This document shows, in pieces, positions 1 to 8,000 of a stretch of 40,918 nt of DNA (positions are counted from its first letter, which is position 1; every line of letters starts with the position of its first letter). This stretch comes from Okeania sp. SIO2B3 (lineage in GTDB: Bacteria; Cyanobacteriota; Cyanobacteriia; Cyanobacteriales; Microcoleaceae): positions 1 to 40,918 of the forward strand of contig NZ_JAAHGH010000009.1 in assembly GCF_010672525.1 (NCBI RefSeq), in the 5' to 3' direction. The notes below the pieces were generated by a model. It made no database searches. It saw only the letters and a list, made by a program, of their open reading frames with translations, and had not been told where the DNA came from. Both the position numbers and the translations under genes were made by a program.

Positions 1-89
1 CGTAGCTCCTCCGGAGGAGGCGTGCCCCCCGGCAACTAATAACACTATAGCATATATTCAATTGACTTAACATAAAAATAAAAAGTCGC

Positions 90-129
90 CCTACAAGGGC
101 GAGGCTTTAAACCCAATTTTTCGGTAAGG
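90..129 (+). repeat. Dispersed repeat family R1, partial copy A
   Basis: This is the 3' part of a dispersed repeat seen at least six more times in the window. It has a short hairpin of the type CGCCCT-acaa-GGGCG, then GAGGCTTTAAACC and a tail ending TTTTCGGTAAGG. Other copies are at 10232, 12251 (fragment), 14107, 32350, 34198 and 34411. Confidence 0.55.
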
Positions 130-210
130 AAGAGGGAAGAGGGAAGAGAGAAGAGGGAAGAGGGAAGAGGGAAGAGGGAAGAGGGAAGAGGGAAGAGGGA
201 AGAGGGAAGA
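127..210 (+). repeat. Heptanucleotide tandem repeat (GGAAGAG)n
   Basis: About twelve nearly perfect copies of the 7-bp unit GGAAGAG. They begin where the R1 copy ends. Tandem heptamers (STRR sequences) are known from cyanobacterial genomes. Since 7 is not a multiple of 3 and no ORF spans the tract, it is non-coding. Confidence 0.85.
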
Positions 211-393
211 AGTAGGAATGCTTAAGAGCAAGAAAAAAACTTAAATTTCCAGACATTCACCCTTGGGTTTACACAAACGCGCCCCAACGGACATGATATG
301 ATGACTCCTGACTCCTGAGTCCTCCCCTTACCAAAAGACTTTTCCAGCAAACCCTAGTTATAAAGTGGCAAGTCTAATGAGGTACACCCCGAA

Positions 394-462
394 GCGGGCA
401 AGATGCCCGCACTACAATCAACTACTGTGGTTTTCATTTCAGTAAACCACAGTAGTTGATTG
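394..462. other. Two adjacent hairpins, the second with a 19-bp perfect stem
   Basis: The first hairpin is GCGGGCA-aga-TGCCCGC (394-410). The second pairs 415-433 with 444-462, a perfect 19-bp stem starting CAATCAACTACTGTGG around a 10-nt loop. No clear U-tract follows and no gene ends close by on the plus strand. It may be a mobile palindrome or the fold of an unidentified transcript. Confidence 0.6.
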
Positions 463-586
463 TTTCACCTAAAATAGTGCATTAGCTTTTTTCGTCACCC
501 CATTTTCTATTGCAACATTTTAGATGAAACAGTCCAGTAGGGGCGCGATTCGGAGCTTTAAAAGTTAATTTGCGTAATTCCTGTTC

Positions 587-716
587 ATATATAGCAATGA
601 GCGCTGGTATATTTACAAATTGCAGGAGGGGCCAAATAGCTAAAAGTCTTATATGATCAGCAATTTATTCCCCCTTCCGGAGCTGTTGCTTTCCGGAGCT
701 GTTGCCTGCGCACAGC
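587..716. repeat. TATAGCAATG-type element, degenerate copy
   Basis: The left end begins TATAGCAATGAGCGCTGG and goes on to TATATTTACA, closely matching the left end of the 17037-17140 element. The right side ends GCGCACAGCGCTATA, whose reverse complement begins TATAGCGCTGTGCGC. The inside carries a direct repeat of TTCCGGAGCTGTTGC. The boundaries are estimates. Confidence 0.4.
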
Positions 717-857
717 GCTATACCACCAAATCTGCTGTATATCATTAACTGATGTCGTCAAAATCAAATATCTACTATTAGACATCTGGTGATAATAAAA
801 AATAAAATCCACTATTGCACTCTTATTTATCAGTTCTTTCCCACTACTCCCTACTCC

Positions 858-2453
858 CTAATCTCTCTTTTCTGGAGATGTCTTGCCCTTAAGAAAATAA
901 GTAGTCATATCTCCTTTTCCTTTGATTGAAACCTGACCACGTTCTTCAAATACAAATTTTTTCTGGAGTCGCTGATATACAATACTGGTAACTTGAACTT
1001 CACCAGCAATACCACTAGACTCCATCCGAGACGCAATATTTACAGTATCGCCCCACAAATCATAGATAAATTTAGTTTGACCAATAACTCCAGCAACCAC
1101 CGGCCCAACATGGATACCAATTCGCAGAGTCAAAGCTGTTCCTAGTCGCTTGCATAGACGATCAAAACTAACCTGCATATCTAGTGCCATATTAGCGATC
1201 GCCTCCAAATGCTTGTCTTGCTGCACTAGCAAACCTCCAACCACCATATAAGCATCCCCAATAGTTTTGATTTTCTCTAAATGATGTTTTTGAGTCAGTT
1301 GGTCAAACTCAGAAAAAATCAAATTCAGAAAATTTACAAGTTCTATGGGAGAAACATTTGAGCAAAACTCAGTAAACCCTACTAAGTCAGCAAATAACAC
1401 ACTCACATCATCAAAACTATCAGCGATCGCTCTTTGTTCTTGTTGTAGACGTTGAGCAATTTGAGCTGGCAAAATATTGAGCAACAACTGTTCCATTTGT
1501 TTTCGCTGAAACTTCAAAGCTTCCTGCGCCATTTTCCGCTCAGTAACATTAGAAACAGTACCCTCGTAATACAACAATTTGCCCTGAGAGTCATGTACAG
1601 CACGAGCATTTTCAGAAATCCAAATTGTCTGACCATCTTTGCGATATGCTAAGGACTCAAAATTATATACAGCATTATCTGCTTTCATTGCTGCTACAAA
1701 TTTTTGCCTACGGTTAGGATCGTAATAAAGCTGTCGAGAAATATCTTTAATATTTTTGAGTAATTCTTCTGGTGAATGATAACCATAAATTCTTGCTAGT
1801 GCCATATTTGCACTAATAAAACGTCCATGAGGAGTGGATTGAAAAATACCATCAACAGCATTTTCTACCATACCATGATATCGTTGTTCTGCAATTCGGA
1901 GAGCTTCTTCTGCTTGCTTACGTTGGACTAAAGAAGCTAATTGGGTAGCTACTGCCTGAATTAATTCGATTGGATAAAGTTGGAAATAAATAACTTTTTT
2001 TTTAAAGAAAATCAAGACTGCTAATACCAGATTTTCTACAATAATTGGTACTCCAAAAGCTGCTTTTAATCCAACTTCTGCAGCTACTTTTGACTCGGTT
2101 GCAAAATCTTCTTTCCACTGTGGTTTTTTGGATGCCCAAATCTCTCCAGGCAAACCATTATTATAGCTAAAAATCAGCTTTGAACTATGAATTCCAAATC
2201 GGTCTAGATGCGGTTCTCTAGCATACCAAACTTGACTATATTCAAGTACATTAGTAACTTTATTAGGAATCCATGCTTCACCAAAATCCCAATTAATTAG
2301 TTGGCAACAAGATTGAAGAATAATGGCTAATGCAGAATTAAAATCCTCGGCATTATTAATAGATTGAGTTGTGTCTAATAAAAACCTAATTTTTGTTTCA
2401 GCTCTTTCTTTTTCTGCTATTTCTGCTTGCAATTGTAAATTCTGTTCTGTCAA
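858..2453 (-). CDS. GAF-PAS class III adenylate cyclase
   Basis: 531 residues. A short N-terminal coiled coil is followed by a GAF domain (about 25-180), a PAS domain (about 190-310), a second linker helix and a class III nucleotide cyclase domain (about 345-525). The catalytic set is complete: metal-binding D356 and D400, purine-selecting K396 and D465, and transition-state N472 and R476. The Lys/Asp pair is typical of ATP rather than GTP use, so the product is most likely cAMP. No membrane segment is seen, so it should be a soluble sensor-cyclase. The start is TTG, overlapping the TGA stop of the upstream response regulator, which suggests translational coupling. The GAF domain closely resembles that of the diguanylate cyclase at 3488-5002 (both have a WDFGEAW motif), suggesting duplication. 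What the GAF and PAS domains sense is unknown. Confidence 0.92.
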   Translation of the reverse strand: MTEQNLQLQAEIAEKERAETKIRFLLDTTQSINNAEDFNSALAIILQSCCQLINWDFGEAWIPNKVTNVLEYSQVWYAREPHLDRFGIHSSKLIFSYNNGLPGEIWASKKPQWKEDFATESKVAAEVGLKAAFGVPIIVENLVLAVLIFFKKKVIYFQLYPIELIQAVATQLASLVQRKQAEEALRIAEQRYHGMVENAVDGIFQSTPHGRFISANMALARIYGYHSPEELLKNIKDISRQLYYDPNRRQKFVAAMKADNAVYNFESLAYRKDGQTIWISENARAVHDSQGKLLYYEGTVSNVTERKMAQEALKFQRKQMEQLLLNILPAQIAQRLQQEQRAIADSFDDVSVLFADLVGFTEFCSNVSPIELVNFLNLIFSEFDQLTQKHHLEKIKTIGDAYMVVGGLLVQQDKHLEAIANMALDMQVSFDRLCKRLGTALTLRIGIHVGPVVAGVIGQTKFIYDLWGDTVNIASRMESSGIAGEVQVTSIVYQRLQKKFVFEERGQVSIKGKGDMTTYFLKGKTSPEKRD

Positions 2454-2881
2454 TTCTTGATTTTTTCATGTAGTTGTGCTTGTAAGGAACTAATCATTAA
2501 TTGATTTTTCACTCGCGCTAAAACCTCCTCACTTTTAAAAGGTTTAGTAATATAATCAACTGCTCCTGCTTCAAAAGCTTTAACTTTATTTAAAGAGTCA
2601 TCTAAAGCACTAATAAAAATTACTGGAATATCACAAAATTCATCTAAAGCTTTTAGTTGTTGACAAACTTCATACCCATCCATTTCTGGCATCATTATAT
2701 CTAGTAATATTAAATCAGGAGGATTAGCTCTAATTGTCTCTAGAGCAGTTTTGCCACTTAATTCTGTCTTAACTTGATAGCCATTACGCTGTAGTAAGAT
2801 TGACAAAAGTCGTAAATTAATAGGCAGATCATCAACTATAAGTATATAGCTTGATGAAATAGTAGTTAACTCTAGGGACAT
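2450..2881 (-). CDS. Single-domain response regulator (REC plus short coiled-coil tail)
   Basis: 143 residues, essentially one receiver domain (about 12-130). The acidic pocket D17/D18, phospho-acceptor D61 in LLDIMMPEMDGYEV, S91 and K113 in YITKPF are all present. The C-terminal tail (about 125-143) looks helical and has no output domain. It overlaps the following cyclase gene by 4 bases, so the REC protein and cyclase probably act together, perhaps with the REC controlling the cyclase in trans. This layout is like a REC-GAF-cyclase protein split into two polypeptides; the diguanylate cyclase nearby keeps the fused form. No strong Shine-Dalgarno is seen before the ATG. Confidence 0.9.
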   Translation of the reverse strand: MSLELTTISSSYILIVDDLPINLRLLSILLQRNGYQVKTELSGKTALETIRANPPDLILLDIMMPEMDGYEVCQQLKALDEFCDIPVIFISALDDSLNKVKAFEAGAVDYITKPFKSEEVLARVKNQLMISSLQAQLHEKIKN

Positions 2882-3487
2882 ACTTTCTATAAGTAATATA
2901 AGTAATAATTTAATTAAAACTTAGTATAGCAGCCCTATTGAAATTTTATCATCTGTAAGATCGTATTCGGATAATTGCCGACCGATAAAATTATCGTGAT
3001 CGACAGTATCAAAAAACAAGCTTATATATATTCTCCCCATCTCTCCATCTCTAAAAATATAAGCATTTCCTGCGGAATGCTGCGCAAACAGCAAAAAAAC
3101 TTTCTCTTTAAGAAAAGTGTTTAAATTAATATAGACTTTAAGGTCAAGATAACCAACTTTTGTAGTAAGACAATTAATAAAGCTTTGATCGTAAACTAAA
3201 AGCAATAGCTGATGGCTGACGGCTGTTTGCGCAGCATTCCGTAGGAAATGCTTACCTAAAAATTATTTAATTTGAAATACAAAAAATAATGCTATGCTTA
3301 TTGAGCACTTCAGTTATTAAGTAATAAATCAACTTCAGCAAGATTTTTATGAAGTAAATATATCTTATTCGTTATTGACCTACTTCCTACTATCAAAAAA
3401 ATGTAGCAAAAATGCGCGATATTTGGCATGAATTTTATTTTCATTACTTAAATTTACATTTTTTATTTATAGATTGAATATATAGCT
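2882..3487. other. Gene-free spacer inside the signalling cluster
   Basis: This 606-bp AT-rich gap separates the diguanylate cyclase from the response regulator/adenylate cyclase pair, so the pair probably has its own promoter. The main content is an inverted-repeat element (3061-3253). A 94-codon reading frame across it is mostly made of that element and is not called. Confidence 0.6.
3061..3253. repeat. MITE-like element with 32-bp terminal inverted repeats (family R4)
   Basis: The left arm 3061-3092 (AAGCATTTCCTGCGGAATGC...) is the reverse complement of 3222-3253 (GCTGTTTGCGCAGCATTCCG...) with one mismatch in 32. The inside (about 129 bp) has no ORF of note and carries AGCAATAGCTGATGGCTGACG, whose reverse complement recurs near 22852. 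A third arm is at 23030-23061. Confidence 0.7.
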
Positions 3488-5002
3488 TTATCTACTAATA
3501 GTACAGTTTCGTTGTTGATTTTTTGCCTGATAAAGTGCTTGGTCTGCCAGAGATATTAACTCTGCGGGTGACTGATTTTCTTGAGGAATCATACTTGAAA
3601 TACCAAGACTAATTGTCACATATTCATTGATTTCAGATTTAGCATGAATAATTTGAAGATTTTGCACTTCTAAACGGATAGTTTCAGCAATTCTAAAAGC
3701 GCCTTCAGCATCAGTATTAGGAAGAATTATTGCAAATTCTTCTCCTCCATAACGAGCCACTAAATCTCCAGGGCGATCGACCATTTCCTGAATAGTTTTA
3801 GCAATTTTTTTTAGGCAATCATCTCCTGCTTGATGTCCATAATTATCATTGTATAATTTGAAATAATCGACATCACAAATAATCAGAGAAAAAGGTAAAC
3901 CATCTCGTTTCATTCTCTGCCATTCTTGGTCTAAATATTCATCAAAATGACGACGATTAGCTACTTGAGTCAAACCATCTAAGGTAGCAAGTAGATGCAA
4001 TCTTTGATTCGCTAATTTCAGAGTATATTCTGCTTTTCTGCTTTGAATCATTACTCCTAAATGATTGGCTACTGCTTTAACTAAATCAATTAATTGTTGA
4101 TTTTTTGAGATAACTTCTTTCTTGAAGAACACCAAAATTCCTAATACCTGATTACTCCACAAAATTGGTACAGCAAAACAAGATTTTAATCCTACTTTGA
4201 CAGCTATATCATAACGTTGAAAAAAATCAGGTGATGTCTGAAAAATATCTTCTATCCATTCTGAATATTGAGATTGCCAAACTCTACCAGGTAAGCTTTT
4301 ATGAAAAGTAAAAGTTAATTTTTTACTATAATCTCGGAATTCATACAAATTTTCTTCATTAGTATAAAAAGCTTGACTATGTACAATTTTAGAACTATCA
4401 GAACTAAGAAGCCAAGCTTCACCAAAGTCCCATCTAATATTTGAACAAATATAATTGAGAGTCACTTCAAGTGCTGAATGAATATCTGAAGTAGCACTAA
4501 TTGCCTGATTAGTTAATAACAAAAAACGAATTTGTTCCTCAGTACGTTGACGCTCAATAATTTCTTGCTCAAGCTTAGAGTTCCGCTCTTTCAATTCCAT
4601 TTGTAGTCTATAAGTAGATAGTTGATTTTCAACTCGTGCTAATACTTCTCTGATTTGAAATGGCTTAGTAATATAATCTCTACCTCCTACTTCAAATGCT
4701 CTGATTTTATCTACTTCTTGATTATAAGAACTAATGAAAATAACTGGTATTTCTTTGGTTTTTTCAAAAGTTTTTAATTTTTGGCATACTTCATAGCCGT
4801 CTATATCCGGTAAATTAATATCAAGTAATATCAAATCTGGCTTAGAAATCTGTGCTCCATTAATTGCAATTCTACCATTAATAGCTTTTCTCACATAATA
4901 CCCATGATGCTCAAGCATACTTGCTAATAACCGCAAATTTTCCGGGGCATCATCAACTACTAAAATATTTGCTGGTAAATTTTGAGATTTTTTTTGGTCC
5001 AT
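3488..5002 (-). CDS. REC-GAF-GGDEF diguanylate cyclase
   Basis: 504 residues. A receiver domain (about 10-128; acidic D17/D18, phospho-acceptor D61, K114 in YITKPF) is followed by a coiled-coil linker, a GAF domain (about 165-325) and a GGDEF domain (about 335-504). The active-site motif is GGEEF (419-423), a catalytically competent form, and an RxxD motif (410-413) lies five residues before it, the usual product-inhibition I-site. There is no EAL or HD-GYP domain. It should therefore make c-di-GMP under receiver phosphorylation and GAF control, with feedback inhibition. The ATG follows the upstream kinase's TAA with no gap, and the kinase's last codons supply an AGGA-type ribosome site. The two are surely co-translated, and the kinase is the obvious phosphodonor. 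In cyanobacteria c-di-GMP commonly controls aggregation, motility and polysaccharide; the target here is not visible. Confidence 0.95.
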   Translation of the reverse strand: MDQKKSQNLPANILVVDDAPENLRLLASMLEHHGYYVRKAINGRIAINGAQISKPDLILLDINLPDIDGYEVCQKLKTFEKTKEIPVIFISSYNQEVDKIRAFEVGGRDYITKPFQIREVLARVENQLSTYRLQMELKERNSKLEQEIIERQRTEEQIRFLLLTNQAISATSDIHSALEVTLNYICSNIRWDFGEAWLLSSDSSKIVHSQAFYTNEENLYEFRDYSKKLTFTFHKSLPGRVWQSQYSEWIEDIFQTSPDFFQRYDIAVKVGLKSCFAVPILWSNQVLGILVFFKKEVISKNQQLIDLVKAVANHLGVMIQSRKAEYTLKLANQRLHLLATLDGLTQVANRRHFDEYLDQEWQRMKRDGLPFSLIICDVDYFKLYNDNYGHQAGDDCLKKIAKTIQEMVDRPGDLVARYGGEEFAIILPNTDAEGAFRIAETIRLEVQNLQIIHAKSEINEYVTISLGISSMIPQENQSPAELISLADQALYQAKNQQRNCTISR

Positions 5003-8000
5003 TTATTCCTCACTTTCTATTAATTCAAGGATAATATCTAAGCGAAAATTTTCTACTAAATTTATCAAATAATTAATTAAGTCAATTTCTGTTTCAGGAA
5101 TTTGCTGAATTAGCTCACTGACCATTTGATCGTTAACAGATAATGCAGCAAAATGTAATTGCTCCAACCATTCAGGAGGCATAATACTTAAAGATTCTTT
5201 TGTAAGTTTTATTTGAGGTTCTATAGCAGTAGAATTTGATGTTATTTCTTGATACAGATAACGTACTCCCAAATAATTCGCCAACTTTTCCAACAATACA
5301 TCTTCTGAAAAAGGTTTAGCAATAAAATCATCACAACCTGCTGCCAAAATAGCATCACGATCTTCATCAAAAGCATTAGCAGTTAAAGCAATAATTGTAG
5401 TTGCTTGACCAAAAGATGTTTGCTTAATAAATTTAGTTGCTTCATAGCCATTCATAACAGGCATTATAATATCCATAAGAATTAAATGAGGTTGCCAAGT
5501 TTGCCAAATAGATATCGCTTGTTTGCCATTCTCGGCATTCTTAATTTGAAATCCTAAAGGCTGAAGTAACTGAATTAGTAACTGACTGTTTTCTGGCACA
5601 TCTTCCACTACTAAAATTCGATAAGTAGGTTGATCAGGTTCTAAACCGATAATTTTAGGTTGATTAGATAATACTGTTGTTTTTGCTGTTTCTATAACTT
5701 CGACAACAATATCAAAAGTAAAAGTTGTACCTTTTCCTACTTGACTACTAACAGATATATCTCCTCCCATTAAATTAACAAATTCCCGACTAATAGGTAA
5801 ACCCAAGCCAGTTCCTTCTATTGATTTTTGACCAGTTTTTGTTTGCACAAAAGGCTCAAATAAACTATGTATTTCTGATGCTTCAATTCCTGGACCAGTA
5901 TCTGTAATAGTAAATTCAAGCTTCCCGAATTGGTGATGATTAAATACTGACAATATAACTGTTCCTTCAGATGTAAACTTGACTGCATTACCTAAAATAT
6001 TAATCAGAACCTGACGCAATTTTCCTTCATCAGTTTTGATGATTATAGGTAAATTATCTGCCACTTCAAAGATTAGTTGTAAGCCTTTTTTACTGGCTTT
6101 TAGCATCATCATATCTTTTAGAGATTGGAGCAGTTCATCTAAATCAAAGCAACTTTCTGTTAAAGTAACTCTGCCTGCTTCAATTTTTGACATGGATAAA
6201 ATATCATTAATTAAATTCAGTAAATGGTCTCCACTGCGATTAATAATTTTTAACTGCTCAATCTGTTCCTCATTTAAAGAGTTATCCCGCACCAACAATT
6301 GGCTGAAACCCAAAATTGCATTTAAAGGAGTACGCAATTCGTGAGTCATAGAAGCAAGAAAATTACTCTTAGCATGGTTAGCAGCTTCCGCAGTTTCTTT
6401 AGCATTTTTGAGTTCAATTTCTCCTTGTAAACGTTCTAATTCTGCCCCCACCCGTGCAGCAAAAATTTTCAAAATCAACTGATCGGAAGAATTAATATCT
6501 ATTGGTGCAGCATCCATAACCGTTAATAAACCAAGAATTTTGCCTTGGGAATTATATAGAGGAATACCCCAATAACTTTCTACATTTAACTTAATTAACC
6601 AGCCATCTTGGGGAAAAAGTTGTTTTAAAGAATGTGGATAATAACAAATTTTTCCCTCTAATACTTTTTCACAAGGACTGCCTGCTATAAAGTAACTGAT
6701 ATCTTTGATCACTTCATTGCCACTCCAAAATGCTCTGACATAGAGTTTTTGTTCTGCTTCCTTGAATTCATTAATGCAAGCATAATCAAGTTGTAGTACT
6801 TGAGCTAGACTCCGAACACAAGCATCGAAAAAGTCATCTCCTATATAAGAAGCAGTACCTTCAACAATCAAACGTAAAGCTTCTTCCCGTTCCCTTTTCT
6901 CTGTTATATCAATACCAAAAGATTGAATTTCAATTAAATGTCGGTCTAGATTCATTATTGGTTGATTTGTCCAACTAACCCAGCGCCGTTCCCCAGAAGC
7001 AGAAATAACTTGATATTCTGAAGTTGTTGGAGATAATTTTTTCTGAATTGATTGAATATTTTCCTGTACTTGTTCTTGAGCTATTCCATCTGACATTAAT
7101 TGTAAAAAGTTACTGCCCAATAATTCAGTTGAAGACTTGCCAAAAAATTGACAATAGTATTGGTTAACGAATGTGAGCGCACCATTTGGTTGCCATCTAC
7201 AAACCAGTACACTGTCCTGTGACTCTACCAGTTCCCGATAACGAAGTTCACTTTCTCTTAATGCTTCTTCTATCTGTTTGCGGTCATTAATATCCTGCAG
7301 AGATCCTACCATCCTAATTGGCATCCCTTTTTGCTCCCAAAGAGCTTGTCCTCTGGCTAAAACCCACTTATAATTCCCATCTTTGCAAAGTATACGATGC
7401 TCAACAACAAAGTTAAGAGTTTCTTGCTTGAGGTGACTTTGCATCAGTTCCATCACCATTTCAAGGTCATCTGGATGTATGCGGCTATACCATTCATGAG
7501 AATGGGGTTGAATTTCATGGTCTTCATAGCCCCATATTGCTTTTAGTCGAGGTGACATAAAGGCTTCATTGGTTGTAATATTCCAGTCGTAAATCCCTTC
7601 ATTATTGCCTTTTAACACTAACTGCCAACGTTCTTCACTTTTTTTGAGTGAATCTTCTACCTGTCTGCGAATCTGAATTTCTTGCTCTAATAATTCATTC
7701 TGTTCGGATAATTCTTGTCGTTGTTGTTTTTCTTGTGCTAAAAGATTTACTTGAGCGATGGCAATACCTACTTGAGCTGCCACTGCTTCTAACAATTCTA
7801 TTTCTTCTGCTTTCCAATGACGAACATAATTACATTGGTGTACGTCGATCGCCCCATTAGTTTTTCCTTGATAAGAAGTTCTAATTGCCATCATTGACCT
7901 GAGCTTGAGTTGCTTACAGAGAGGTGAAACTTCCTGTAGCAGAGGTTCAACATAGACATTATCAGTAGCAATTGCTAAGTCTTGCGACAACATTAACTCA

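Larger units (their letters stand above)
1..857. other. Gene-free repeat-rich region at window start
   Basis: No convincing gene is seen. The stretch holds a perfect CTCCTCCGGAGGAG-type palindrome near the start (also at about 22996), a partial copy of repeat family R1 (90-129), a heptamer tandem repeat (127-210), a solo right end of MITE family R2 (about 331-357), two hairpins (394-410 and 415-462) and a degenerate copy of the TATAGCAATG element (587-716). The adenylate cyclase gene ends at 858. Confidence 0.6.

Noticed and set aside
2921-3205. 94-codon minus-strand reading frame
   Set aside because: Half of it lies in the inverted-repeat element at 3061-3253; no ribosome site and no recognisable protein motif.
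5003-5260. Hpt domain at the C-terminus of the hybrid kinase
   Set aside because: The tail is helical, but no histidine in an Hpt-like context is visible.
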